In this document: positions 1-7,554 of the stretch, piece by piece
Position numbering within the stretch: position 1 is the stretch's first letter
Layout of the letters: each line of letters begins with the position of its first letter
Assembly (NCBI GenBank): GCA_964472785.1
Contig: CAYYMH010000056.1
Span: 1 to 26,953 of the forward strand
Source: CAYYMH01 sp964472785
Lineage (GTDB): Bacteria; Zhuqueibacterota; Zhuqueibacteria; Thermofontimicrobiales; Thermofontimicrobiaceae
Direction of reading: 5' to 3'
Length of the DNA: 26,953 nt
Program-made: the position numbers and the translations under genes
The notes under the pieces: generated by a model
Database searches by the model: none
What the model saw: only the letters and a program-made list of their open reading frames with translations
What the model was told of the DNA's origin: nothing

Positions 1-103
1 CAGAGAACTGCTCTTTGGGTTCGTTAATTTTATCCCTGAATACGACAAGTAGCAAAACAATAATCAATAAAATCGCTAAAACATAGGGTGCATATTTTTT
101 CAT
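1..103 (-). CDS. Start of an unidentified membrane-anchored or exported protein (truncated by window edge)
   Basis: The first 34 codons of a minus-strand gene are visible, starting at ATG 101-103 with a strong ribosome binding site (AGGAGGT on the minus strand, 111-117). The N-terminus has two lysines, then a hydrophobic run of about 15 residues (VLAILLIIVLLLVVF), then a charged segment. This fits a signal anchor or an uncleaved signal peptide. Too little is present to name a family. The intact start and binding site suggest a live gene, unlike the decayed sequence just upstream of it. Confidence 0.6.
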   Translation of the reverse strand, partial: MKKYAPYVLAILLIIVLLLVVFRDKINEPKEQFS

Positions 104-133
104 AAAAGTAACCTCCTAATCCTCTTGTTAGGA

Positions 134-395
134 TCAACGCAAATACAACAATTTTTTAGTTTTTTGGAATCCTGAAACAGACAACCTGTAAAAATAAATC
201 CCACTGCTCACTCGTTCATTTTGAAAATTTTTACCATTTCAGGAGACCGTTTTTATACCGGGCATCTGTTTACTATCATCTATTTTATTTACAGGTTTGT
301 CGAAACCATCATAAATTTCTAGTTTAAAAGTATTCCCTTCCTTCAATTAATAACTGATTTGTTTATTTAAATTTAAAATAACGGTTCAAAATATA
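134..395 (-). pseudogene. Decayed C-terminal sorting-domain tail (T9SS type A / FlgD-like)
   Basis: One minus-strand frame reads as the end of a sorting-domain protein: ISY-stop-LKEGNTFKLEIYD, later TVS-stop-NGKN, then SSGIYFYRLSVSG and a closing KTKKLLYLR before a natural TGA at 134-136. This matches the usual order of such tails (ISYxL, KLxIYD, VxWxGKN, SGIYFYRL, KxxLLK). The two in-frame stops, TAA at 347-349 and TGA at 239-241, fall where the family normally has Gln or another residue and the conserved Trp, so single transitions explain them. No intact upstream body of the protein is visible. The remnant shows that the genome once held another exported protein here. Confidence 0.65.
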
Positions 396-460
396 AATAA
401 CATCGAAGGGGGTGCAATTCCGAGAAGTTGGTATTTTGGGAAATAAATAATAAAAATGTA

Positions 461-567
461 AACTGCTGAAGCAGTTAATCAATTGATTTATCTTCTTTTA
501 ACACCTAGATAAATCTGGGTGTTAATTCAACCCTCCTGTTGAATGATCACCCCGATTCATAGGGGTG
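461..567. repeat. Cluster of four consecutive short hairpins
   Basis: Four inverted repeats follow one another: AACTGC/GCAGTT at 461-476 with a 4-nt loop; TTAACACCTAGA/TCTGGGTGTTAA at 498-525, 12 pairs with one G-T; ATTCAAC/GTTGAAT at 525-544; and CACCCC/GGGGTG at 548-567. No coding frame is recognisable across them. They lie between two pseudogenes, so they could be a structured RNA, a palindromic repeat element or transcript-end structures. Which of these is undecided from sequence alone. Confidence 0.5.
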
Positions 568-599
568 GAGTCGTTAAAAAACAGAATATTAGAAACCGT

Positions 600-1045
600 T
601 TCAATGGTTTACCAACTTTATGGAATTGCTCCCTCGAAGGGTAGTAATTTTTCAGTAAATGAAATAAACCCCCTATCTGCAAACAATATAAAAACATGCT
701 TTTCAACTCCGGTATGTTCCGACATTTCATTTTCGATATAAAGACTTGTCAGTTCGACATCATGATCATCTAATACAAGACTTCTAATCATCACATCGTC
801 AGAAATTCGGGTTTAACATGTCAACCTCGAATGGCTGGACTGAAGGATATTTTATAAGCAATAATCTGTGCCTCGATTGTTCGTTTATTGCAATTCGACA
901 ATCCTTCAGTCACCATAATTCAGCATGTTGAACAGCGACCTTTTCCATTATACGAGATATTATGTTTTAAAGCCGCTTCGAACCCTGTTTCTCTTTTTGA
1001 GGGATCAATTTCAATATTGTCGGGCCAGATGTGAATCCGAGGCAT
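600..1045 (-). pseudogene. Broken 2Fe-2S ferredoxin / class III adenylate cyclase fusion
   Basis: From ATG 1043-1045 the minus strand encodes a ferredoxin N-terminus (MPRIHIWPDN..., then GKGRCSTC), the start of a plant-type 2Fe-2S cluster loop. A TGA at 920-922 interrupts it where the family has Arg. The same frame continues with IMVTEGLSNC and SPAIR. After a frameshift near 825-830 the match resumes as LTC-stop(TAA 813-815)-TRISDDVMIRSLVLDDHDVEL and then HVFILFADRGFISFTEKLLPFE. The last part is the opening of a class III nucleotide cyclase domain (family FADIRGF, here one residue short). The rest of the cyclase is missing or unrecognisable below about 600. Known intact relatives join an N-terminal ferredoxin to a C-terminal cyclase. 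This copy has at least two stops, a frameshift and a truncation, so it cannot make a working enzyme. Confidence 0.7.
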
Positions 1046-1053
1046 TCTTAGTT

Positions 1054-1260
1054 TTAACTTTCCTTACCCTTTGTTGATATTTTAAGCGGTACATACGCCG
1101 GACAAAATCCAACAAAGCTGGTAATGAGAAATACTATTGCAATAATACCCAGAATAATTGCAGCCATCCCGGAAATCTGACCAGTGAAATAAAAAACCGC
1201 AATTAAAATAGCCAATATTGTTCGAATAATTCTGTCTGCTGTTCCCATATTTTTTTTCAT
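1054..1260 (-). CDS. DUF2892 family (YgaP-like transmembrane) small membrane protein
   Basis: This 68-residue protein begins MKKNMGTADRIIRTILA, the typical opening of DUF2892 proteins, where a short amphipathic start with an N-x-G-x-x-D-R pattern precedes two membrane helices. Helices are visible at about residues 11-28 and 30-50, followed by the family's CPxYxPxxI motif (FCPAYVPLKIS). A good binding site (AAAGGAG) precedes the ATG. In other bacteria this domain occurs alone or fused to rhodanese domains and is often near redox or sulfur genes, but its biochemical role is unknown. It sits upstream of the dead ferredoxin-cyclase gene (same strand, about 9 bp apart), so the two may once have been co-transcribed. 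Confidence 0.85.
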   Translation of the reverse strand: MKKNMGTADRIIRTILAILIAVFYFTGQISGMAAIILGIIAIVFLITSFVGFCPAYVPLKISTKGKES

Positions 1261-1315
1261 TTGTCTTACTCTCCTTTAACTTTGTTAAATATTATTTTTG
1301 AAATTATTTAGAAAT

Positions 1316-1882
1316 TTATTTCTCAATGACTTCAGCAATTCCAATCACACCACATGCCACCCGAGCACCGGCAGCTCCGGTCGGTTGAGTCTTAAAATCA
1401 TCCTCGCCGGCGTGGATAATGACTGCCCGCCCGATTATCGAATTGGGTCCTCTGAAAGTTAAGAATTTATCCACACGTTCATATTGTGCCACTCCATTCT
1501 CGTTCGCTTCCAGATTTCCCAGATCACCAGCATGTCGGTCAAAATCATCTGGCGCGCCGTGCTGTTTATTTTTCGGATTAAAATGTCCACCTGCTGAAGT
1601 CGCGTCCGCAGCACTGCAATCACCTAATTCATGGATGTGGAAACCATGTTTTCCGGGCGTGAGTCCTTCAACATCAGCAACAATCTTTATCCCATTGGCA
1701 CCTTGTGAAAAAGTGACTGTGCCAGACACCTGGTTTCCTTCAGTTGGATGTAACACAGCAATTGCTTTCACTACGTTATGGTAATCTAATTCACTGAATG
1801 TATCCGAAGTTTGACAGCTCATCACCAAAAGAAGAACTCCGGACAAAATGATCAGCATTGATTTTCCAATATAATTTGACAT
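1316..1882 (-). CDS. sodC: Cu/Zn superoxide dismutase, exported lipoprotein
   Basis: This enzyme disproportionates superoxide to oxygen and hydrogen peroxide outside the cytoplasm. The metal-site motifs are all visible: GFHIHE, GGHFNP, HGAP, HAGDLGN, IIHAGEDDF and the signature GARVACGVIGI with its disulfide cysteine. I chose the ATG at 1880-1882 because GGAGG lies 5 nt upstream (1888-1892). An in-frame GTG at 1907-1909 would add nine residues and has no such site. From the chosen start the protein has 188 residues, with a hydrophobic stretch and a lipobox (LVMSC, Cys23), so it is probably a lipoprotein facing the periplasm. Together with the DJ-1 gene and the OsmC remnant downstream it suggests an oxidative-stress neighbourhood. 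Confidence 0.93.
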   Translation of the reverse strand: MSNYIGKSMLIILSGVLLLVMSCQTSDTFSELDYHNVVKAIAVLHPTEGNQVSGTVTFSQGANGIKIVADVEGLTPGKHGFHIHELGDCSAADATSAGGHFNPKNKQHGAPDDFDRHAGDLGNLEANENGVAQYERVDKFLTFRGPNSIIGRAVIIHAGEDDFKTQPTGAAGARVACGVIGIAEVIEK

Positions 1883-1987
1883 ATTATCCTCCATTACATC
1901 TGATTGCACTACTTGAAATCCTCTCTGTATTATTAGATAGCTTAACCATTTAATGGATTCAAATATCGCAGCTCTTTTTCTTTATTT

Positions 1988-3094
1988 TTATGATTCATAA
2001 AAAATTTCACTCACTGAGCTGTTGTAATGAATCCGGTTGATGGTACGACTGATAATATCGGAGAGACAACGAATCTTAACGAATGGTTCGGATGAAAATT
2101 CTTTGGTTTGTGGGATGCTGTTGGTGACTACCATCTCTTTAAGATGATATTCTTCATGTAATTTTCGGAGGCGATTGAGCGCCTCACCAACACACAAATT
2201 ATGGGAAATCCCTAAATATACTTCTTTGATATCTTTCTCCTTGACTAATTTTTGAATAACTGCAAAAACAGTTCCGCCGCTACTCACCATATCATCCAAA
2301 ACAATAGCGATATTTTTTCCTTTAAAATTACCAATGATTTCAGTAGCGATTACTTCCTCCGGTTTGGGGCGATATTTTGAGGCAATGGCGCTGTTTATCT
2401 CGAGCGCTCTGCCAAAATGGGTTGCAAATTTGGACGCACCAACATCCGGTGCTACGGCGATGACATCATCCCGACCCTTGAAGCGACTAAATTCATCACT
2501 GAATAAAGTCAGCGGATCAAGTAAATTCAACGGTGTTCCACCATAAAAGCCATGAATCTGACTGCTGTGCGGATCCCAATTTATCAAGCGATCAATCCCC
2601 GCATCGATAGCCAAATCTGCCATCAACTTCGCAGTCGTGGGCTCCCTCATAAATTTAGTCGGCTTATCCTGCCTCGCATAAGCCAGGTATGGTAACACAC
2701 CGGTAACATGCTTGGCGCCATGTTCCTTTAATGTTCTTGCTGCAATCACAAATGCCATATAATTTTCATCAATTGTCCGCTCTGATGTCGGATCAAAAAT
2801 CGACTGAAAAAGAAACACATCATATCCGCCCACATGTTTTTCCAGCCTGACACAAGTTTCGGTATCAGTAAATTGATAATCAATATTATCCAAAAATAGG
2901 ACATCTTCATCGCTGTCAGCCTGTTTTAGCAATTCTTGATACCGCTTAACCACCAAATTTGCTAATTTCGATCCGGATCGACAACTGGCGATTAACAGAT
3001 GTCCTCGTGGGGACATCATTTTTCTGGACTGATTTTTCGCGAACCATTCTGGGGTGATAAAAAATTGCTTTTTGTCCTGACGGTATTCAACCAT
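1988..3094 (-). CDS. prs: Ribose-phosphate pyrophosphokinase (PRPP synthetase) family
   Basis: The enzyme transfers pyrophosphate from ATP to ribose 5-phosphate to make PRPP for nucleotide, His and Trp synthesis. Recognisable landmarks are YARQDKPTKFMREPTTAKL (ATP-binding flexible loop, family ARQDRK...REP), WDPHSSQIHGFY (family DLHxxQIQGFF), VAPDVGASKFA and the PRPP-binding loop VLDDMVSSGGT. At 368 residues it is longer than the usual 310-320. It has an N-terminal extension of about 25 residues and insertions, and the Asp-Leu-His metal site reads Asp-Pro-His. It therefore belongs to a divergent PRPP synthetase branch. AGGAG lies 11 nt upstream of the ATG. It may be the housekeeping copy or a second paralogue, which the window cannot decide. 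Confidence 0.85.
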   Translation of the reverse strand: MVEYRQDKKQFFITPEWFAKNQSRKMMSPRGHLLIASCRSGSKLANLVVKRYQELLKQADSDEDVLFLDNIDYQFTDTETCVRLEKHVGGYDVFLFQSIFDPTSERTIDENYMAFVIAARTLKEHGAKHVTGVLPYLAYARQDKPTKFMREPTTAKLMADLAIDAGIDRLINWDPHSSQIHGFYGGTPLNLLDPLTLFSDEFSRFKGRDDVIAVAPDVGASKFATHFGRALEINSAIASKYRPKPEEVIATEIIGNFKGKNIAIVLDDMVSSGGTVFAVIQKLVKEKDIKEVYLGISHNLCVGEALNRLRKLHEEYHLKEMVVTNSIPQTKEFSSEPFVKIRCLSDIISRTINRIHYNSSVSEIFYES

Positions 3095-3154
3095 TTGAGC
3101 TAATTCTCCTCATTTAAAAAAAATAGTCCCTATGTTATTTTCTTGTAACTGTTC

Positions 3155-3320
3155 AGCCATTGAGTCACAGAGAACTCGGAGAAAAGATCAACAAAATTTA
3201 GTGCACAGATTTCTCTCATTTTGTGAATCAGGGTTTAGGATTAAATTTCAAACCCACATCATCACACAAAAATCTACAAATTGATTATTAAAATACTCTG
3301 CTCTCTGTGTCTCTTTGGCA
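3155..3320. repeat. Imperfect inverted-repeat element of the ACACAGAG type
   Basis: The left end GCCATTGAGTCACAGAGAAC and the reverse complement of the right end (GCCAAAGAGACACAGAGAGC) agree at most positions. They enclose about 120 bp of AT-rich non-coding DNA. The element fills the gap between the PRPP synthetase and DJ-1 genes. It resembles the other palindromic intergenic elements in this window (15059-15161, 20152-20216, 26664-26953) in using short CACAGA-type words, but it is not the same sequence. No target duplication was found. Confidence 0.5.
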
Positions 3321-3359
3321 TTTTTTGTTGTCTGAAGGGTCACTTTCAAATATAATCGG

Positions 3360-3875
3360 TTATTTCAGACTCCCGATAATCGTTTTACAAAAAACAGGCA
3401 AGTCATCCGGCATTCTTGACGTAATGATGTTAGCATCATTTATCACTTCTTTATCATCCCAGTGTGCACCCGCGTTCACCAAATCATCCTTGATCGCGAA
3501 AAAGCTGGTTACTTTTTTGTCCCTGATCACATCAGCGGACGCTAACATCCAACCACCGTGGCAAATCGCGGCAATGACTTTTCCTGCCTGATCCATCTCC
3601 TTCACGAATTCAACCATTTTCGGTGAGCGGCGCATGTGATCCGGAGAATAGCCACCGGGGATGATCAACGCATCGTAATCCGAAGCTTGAACTTCATGGA
3701 TCGCTTTGTCCGCTTTTGCAGTTAATCCGTGTTTTCCGGTATAAGTGTCTTTTTTTGGTCCAATCGATATAACCTCTGCGCCTTCTTCTCGCATTCTAAT
3801 GTAAGGGTACCAAAATTCCAAATCCTCGAACAGATTAGCTACAAACACTGCTATTCTTTTCCCATTTAACGACAT
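3360..3875 (-). CDS. DJ-1/PfpI superfamily protein (protease/deglycase-like)
   Basis: The 171-residue protein is full length for the PfpI/YhbO group. It shows the glutamine-amidotransferase-like fold markers: FVANLFEDLEFWYP near the N-terminus (conserved Glu17), DYDALIIPGGYSPDHMR, and the nucleophile elbow AAICHGG with Cys105 followed by His106. Family members are described as glyoxalase/deglycase or stress-induced chaperone-like proteins acting on glycated proteins and nucleotides in the cytoplasm. The exact substrate here is unknown. AGGAGAG precedes the ATG. It lies directly downstream of the OsmC/Fpg/cyclase fragments and could once have been the last gene of that operon. Confidence 0.9.
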   Translation of the reverse strand: MSLNGKRIAVFVANLFEDLEFWYPYIRMREEGAEVISIGPKKDTYTGKHGLTAKADKAIHEVQASDYDALIIPGGYSPDHMRRSPKMVEFVKEMDQAGKVIAAICHGGWMLASADVIRDKKVTSFFAIKDDLVNAGAHWDDKEVINDANIITSRMPDDLPVFCKTIIGSLK

Positions 3876-3906
3876 CTTTTATCTCTCCTCTTTAGTTCAA
3901 ATTAAT

Positions 3907-4075
3907 TTATTTTTTCGTGACATCCAGGTCTGCTTCGATAGATATCTCCACACCTTTAAGGGCTTGTGATACCGGACAGTCATTTTTTTCATTTTCTGCA
4001 AATTTTGCAAACTTATTTTCACTAATCCCTTGTACTATTCCTTTAGTTGCTAAGTGAATGCTTTTGATGCGAATT
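3907..4075 (-). pseudogene. C-terminal fragment of an OsmC-family peroxiredoxin
   Basis: A minus-strand frame ending at TAA 3907-3909 reads IKSIHLATKGIVQGISENKF, later NDCPVSQALKGVEISI and EADLDV. This is the C-terminal half of OsmC/Ohr-type proteins, and CPVSxAL is the resolving or peroxidatic cysteine helix. The N-terminal half, including the first catalytic cysteine and the start codon, is absent. Upstream, the frame runs directly into the end of an Fpg fragment in a different frame. It is therefore a deletion remnant and not a gene. Intact relatives reduce organic hydroperoxides. Confidence 0.7.
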
Positions 4076-4312
4076 ACAAAAATAAGCTGACCGTCCGGAA
4101 ATAGTCTTCTTCTTTATTTCTCCACCACAGATGGGACATTTTTCTCCGGGCTTTCTGTGGTTGATCAGGAATGAATCTGGGAAATCTTCCGGGTTAACTT
4201 GCTTATCAATGGCTTTCTCAAATACATCATTCATTTTCTCAAAAATGGTTTTGAATTGATCTTCTGATAAATTGATGAGTTGAGTTTTCGGGTGAATTTC
4301 AGCGTGAAGCAG
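4043..4312 (-). pseudogene. C-terminal fragment of formamidopyrimidine-DNA glycosylase (Fpg/MutM)
   Basis: The open frame reads LLHAEIHPKTQLINLSEDQF, then FPDSFLINHRKPGEKCPICG and ISGRSAYFCNSHQK. This is the helix-two-turn-helix end and zinc finger of Fpg/Nei DNA glycosylases. The last zinc ligand pair reads C-x2-H instead of C-x2-C. The catalytic N-terminus (MPE...) and about two thirds of the protein are missing. The fragment starts directly after the stop that ends the diadenylate cyclase fragment, in the same frame. An internal ATG (4232-4234) could in theory start a 63-residue zinc-finger peptide, but nothing supports its use. Confidence 0.7.
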
Positions 4313-4534
4313 CTAACATTTTTCCTCATCCCCAACAACGAACATCGTCCCAATTTTTCTGCCCTCTCTCCCCTCTCTAAAAATTTCGATGGCAAGTTCA
4401 ATCACATGGCGAAGTACTTTCGGACACACGTGCCGGTCTTCGCTACAAATTTCATCCAGCCGCATCGAGAATCGATTGGCTGACATCGATTGGGTTTTTG
4501 AAGTATTTTTTTTATTCTCATTTTCCATTGTCAT
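4313..4534 (-). pseudogene. N-terminal fragment of a diadenylate cyclase (DisA_N/DAC domain) protein
   Basis: Seventy-three codons from ATG 4532-4534 give a polar leader, then CPKVLRHVIELAIEIFREGR and GRKIGTMFVVGDEEKC before TAG 4313-4315. The REGREGxxxGTxFVxGDxEK pattern is the beginning of DAC (c-di-AMP synthase) domains. The catalytic part that would carry DGA and RHR motifs is gone and is replaced by Fpg sequence. The start overlaps the 3' end of the DHH phosphoesterase gene by 17 bp, which implies translational coupling in the ancestral operon. The remaining peptide cannot synthesise c-di-AMP. The domain identification rests on motif memory, not on a search. Confidence 0.6.
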
Positions 4535-5606
4535 TTCCCGTTCTATTCTTTTTTTTATTTTGTTGGTTATCTATCAAGTTTTTCCATTCGATATCTTTAT
4601 CATACCCCATCTGTTTGGCGAAATTTTCAGTAAGCTGCTGTTCCAAATCCTTTCTCAATTCTGCTTTGGAACTTTCCAGTGGGATGTAGCCACCGGCGAT
4701 CATATCATGTCCACCCACTTTTTCTTTATCCTTTACCAAATTTTTGACTAATTTTCCAGCATTATTTTTTGGATTCGATGTACGAACCGCTAAAAACAAC
4801 CGCCCTTTAAAAAATCCGGTGCATAGCGTCCAACCGATTCGATCATGTCTCAATAAAAAATCAGCCATTTCACCAACGAACTCTGCCGCCGGGATAGGCC
4901 CTAAATGGGCACAGATTAAATTTTGATAGTAAAGCGTATTTTTTAAAGTCTTTTCCAATGTTACATAATATGAATTGGGTAATTTTGGAAATATAATTTC
5001 TGCCAGTTTGCGAATACTGGATCTGATGTAAACGTGCAAATACGCCTCGATGTCTCGCCGGCATGCTTCTCTGCCCAAATTTTGTGTCTCCGAACTGATT
5101 GCATAGGATAATGCAGTGGCTATATCAGCCGGAATTGTAATTTTACTTTCCTTTAAAAGATCGACAATTATTGTGGCGGTCACCCCAATATCCGGTTCAA
5201 TAATTACCAGATCGTTTTTTAAATTCTGTTGTGGCGGATGGTGATCGATGATAATTTGACATGTTACACCATCTGGCAGCGAATTATTCCCAAAACCGGG
5301 TTGCGTATCGACCAGCGCTATTCGATCGTATTTATCAAAATGAATTTTTCCGATCTGTTTCAACGGTATTTTTAACTTGCGCACCATGGTCTGATTTTCG
5401 GCGCGACCGATATTGCCGCCATAAGTGATGCTGACCTGTTTTTCGTTTCGTTTTTCGATCAAATATTTCAGCGCCATTGCCGATGCAAGCGCATCCGGAT
5501 CCGGATTATTGTGAACAATAATTAACAGATGCTCACTATCTTTCATAATTTCATCAAGTCGCTCCAATTCCTTTGCATAATCGATCATTTTGTTTTTGCT
5601 GTTCAA
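4518..5606 (-). CDS. DHH-DHHA1 phosphoesterase (NrnA / c-di-AMP phosphodiesterase-like)
   Basis: Enzymes of this family use a di-metal centre to hydrolyse nano-RNA, pAp, pApA or c-di-AMP in the cytoplasm. Visible motifs are HNNPDPD (residues 32-38), Asp100 in ALVDTQ, DHHP (121-124) and the C-terminal DHHA1 loop GGHDMIAGG. The 362-residue length is slightly above the usual 310-340 because of a charged, Lys/Asn-rich tail. The TTG at 5604-5606 has GAGG 6 nt upstream, while the in-frame ATG at 5586-5588 has no binding site, so I prefer TTG. Its end overlaps the start of the truncated diadenylate cyclase. This suggests that the ancestral pair made and degraded c-di-AMP. Confidence 0.85.
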   Translation of the reverse strand: MNSKNKMIDYAKELERLDEIMKDSEHLLIIVHNNPDPDALASAMALKYLIEKRNEKQVSITYGGNIGRAENQTMVRKLKIPLKQIGKIHFDKYDRIALVDTQPGFGNNSLPDGVTCQIIIDHHPPQQNLKNDLVIIEPDIGVTATIIVDLLKESKITIPADIATALSYAISSETQNLGREACRRDIEAYLHVYIRSSIRKLAEIIFPKLPNSYYVTLEKTLKNTLYYQNLICAHLGPIPAAEFVGEMADFLLRHDRIGWTLCTGFFKGRLFLAVRTSNPKNNAGKLVKNLVKDKEKVGGHDMIAGGYIPLESSKAELRKDLEQQLTENFAKQMGYDKDIEWKNLIDNQQNKKKNRTGNDNGK

Positions 5607-5662
5607 CAGTCGCCTCGAAAGTTTTGTGTTAATTCCTCGTAAAATAGTTTGATTTTGTAAGT

Positions 5663-6310
5663 TTATACTCTCACTCGCTCTAATAAGTAACTTTTGCTTA
5701 AAGTATCAGAAGTAATATGTTCTGCCTGATTTTTGGGCAACAGTTCAATTCCAGCGAATAAATACGATAAATAAATCATCTTCGAACACCAAATTTTATT
5801 TTTATTTCCTTCCGATACTGGTTTCTTCAATCTGAATAAATTCATCATCAAATTTTTTACCAAACCTGCTCGATCCAACCGATGTTTCTGCCATTTGAAT
5901 GCTGCAGTAACGATGGCATCTCTCATCGAATCATCGATTTTTTTTATACGATAGACACTGTAAATATCCGGGCGATAAATTTTTCTCGGCACTCGGGTCA
6001 CAATCACACCAAAGCGATCTGTTGTGTGAATGATTTTTCCGTTTCCGATGTAAAGCATGCTGTGGGTATAGTGAGATTTTAACAACACCCGATAGAACAA
6101 GGAAATAAAAGTCAACCTTCTCGTTAGCGGTGATGCCAGAATAATATCGCCTTTTTTAAGCTGAGAAATAGCCGCCTGGCGTCTGACTTTTCCGGTAAAT
6201 ATCCGGAAAAACCGAACCGCCTTATAGAATAGTATTTCCAAAAAAGAGCGGATATGGAATAATAACCGGTTAAAATCAAAACGTCTTTTTCGCCTGAACC
6301 TGAATTTCAT
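5663..6310 (-). CDS. YiiX/YebB-like permuted NlpC/P60 cysteine hydrolase
   Basis: The protein has a very basic, aromatic N-terminus (residues 1-45) that may associate with membranes. A domain opening with LKKGDIILAS follows, then SHYTHSMLYIGNGKIIHT with the catalytic His83, and IWCSKMIYLSYLFAGI with Cys175. The His-before-Cys order is the circularly permuted NlpC/P60 (YaeF/YiiX) arrangement. Such enzymes are thought to cleave amide or thioester bonds in peptidoglycan peptides or lipids, and the substrate here is unknown. ATG 6308-6310 is preceded by an overlapping GTG, and the binding site is weak. It lies 56 bp upstream of the DHH gene on the same strand. Confidence 0.8.
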   Translation of the reverse strand: MKFRFRRKRRFDFNRLLFHIRSFLEILFYKAVRFFRIFTGKVRRQAAISQLKKGDIILASPLTRRLTFISLFYRVLLKSHYTHSMLYIGNGKIIHTTDRFGVIVTRVPRKIYRPDIYSVYRIKKIDDSMRDAIVTAAFKWQKHRLDRAGLVKNLMMNLFRLKKPVSEGNKNKIWCSKMIYLSYLFAGIELLPKNQAEHITSDTLSKSYLLERVRV

Positions 6311-6387
6311 CACTTTCGTACTTTTTATTGAACTTGGAAAATATAATGTAATCCAAATATTTCTTTCTAATTTGCGTTAAAAACCCA

Positions 6388-7530
6388 TTAAGCTTTAATT
6401 GTCTTTGTATCCAAATCAACTTTCAGTGACAGAAAATTCAACATATCTTTCAAAGTGATGATGCCAACTAACTTATTATTTTCAACAACCATAAGTCGGC
6501 TAATATCGGAATTTTTCATTTTTGTAAATACCTCAACCGCATCAGCGTCCGGTGATATTGAATTATCATCGGTGCAATTGTTGGCAATATCTCCCACGGT
6601 TTTTTCTTCGTATTGATCATCAGGAACTTCTTTCAACTCTTTTGTCGTCACACAGCCGATTACTTTGGAGTCCTTAACCACAGGGAACATCTTAAAATGA
6701 TATTTATAAATGTAATCTTTCAACAATTCATTCAAGCTGACTGACGGCTCCACTTTAACCGGATCAGTCTTCATAAAATCTGAAACAGATTCACCTTCAA
6801 GTGCTCTGCGCATCAACAACTGATTATAAGACATTTTGGACGCGAATCGAATGAACATTCCGATCATCACCCACCAAATGCCGCTGATAAAATTCGTGAA
6901 CAAAAAATTAATTACACCTAATACAATTAATACAGTACCAAAAGTGGAGCCGATGTTCGATGAAATTTCTGTTGCACGTTTCAGATTGTTCTTCCACGCC
7001 CATAAAGCCGAACGCAGCACTCTGCCACCGTCCAGCGGAAATGCCGGAATCAGATTGAATCCTGCTAACACCAAATTGATCAGCGCAAGATAACCGATCA
7101 CAGCGTGTGCCGGTTCAGACCACAACACTCCTTTTGTGACTGCATTGAAACCGAGAAGTACCACGCCAATAGCAATACTTGCAAGCGGTCCGGCGATCGC
7201 CATGAAAAATTCCGCTTTTGCGCTGGGTGGTTCTTCATTCATCTGGGCGACGCCACCAAAAATAAAAAGTGTAATGCCTTTGATTGGCAATCCATATTTT
7301 CTGGCAATCAATGAGTGTGAGAGTTCGTGCAATATTATGGAAATAAACAATCCGATTGCACCGGCAACTCCCATCCACCAGTACGTCATTTCAGACAAAT
7401 CTTCGTACTGACTTGGGAAAAATCCTTTTGCTAATGACCACGTAATCAACACGGCAATGATAAACCAGCTCGGATTGATATTCACTTCAAAACCAAACAG
7501 CCGAAAAATTTTATAACTCTTACCAAACAT
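6388..7530 (-). CDS. Site-2-type zinc metalloprotease (M50) with tandem CBS domains
   Basis: An intramembrane protease of the rhomboid-like CBS subgroup. The active-site helix carries HELSH (68-72), and the second metal motif is NLIPAFPLDGGR with Asp167. Several hydrophobic segments span residues 20-230. Two CBS repeats fill about 245-370 (DFMKTDPVKVEPSVSLNELL and IANNCTDDNSISPDADAVEV onward) and probably sense adenine nucleotides. The 380-residue length is typical. AGGAG precedes the ATG. A 218-bp mobile element has landed just upstream of the binding site. Without it the start would be about 33 bp from the PRC-barrel gene's stop, so co-transcription with the sigma-54 operon upstream is likely to have been the original state. 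Confidence 0.92.
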   Translation of the reverse strand: MFGKSYKIFRLFGFEVNINPSWFIIAVLITWSLAKGFFPSQYEDLSEMTYWWMGVAGAIGLFISIILHELSHSLIARKYGLPIKGITLFIFGGVAQMNEEPPSAKAEFFMAIAGPLASIAIGVVLLGFNAVTKGVLWSEPAHAVIGYLALINLVLAGFNLIPAFPLDGGRVLRSALWAWKNNLKRATEISSNIGSTFGTVLIVLGVINFLFTNFISGIWWVMIGMFIRFASKMSYNQLLMRRALEGESVSDFMKTDPVKVEPSVSLNELLKDYIYKYHFKMFPVVKDSKVIGCVTTKELKEVPDDQYEEKTVGDIANNCTDDNSISPDADAVEVFTKMKNSDISRLMVVENNKLVGIITLKDMLNFLSLKVDLDTKTIKA

Positions 7531-7554
7531 TTCTTTCTCCTGTTTATAGGATAA

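Noticed and set aside
134..1045. TGA read as an amino acid (recoded code or selenocysteine) in the two left-edge frames
   Set aside because: TAA stops and a frameshift occur in the same frames, the TGA positions correspond to Trp in one and Arg in the other, and intact genes nearby end with TGA and use TGG for Trp.
4043..4234. Independent 63-residue zinc-finger gene
   Set aside because: The frame continues upstream without a break into Fpg sequence and has no ribosome binding site, so it is part of a truncated glycosylase.
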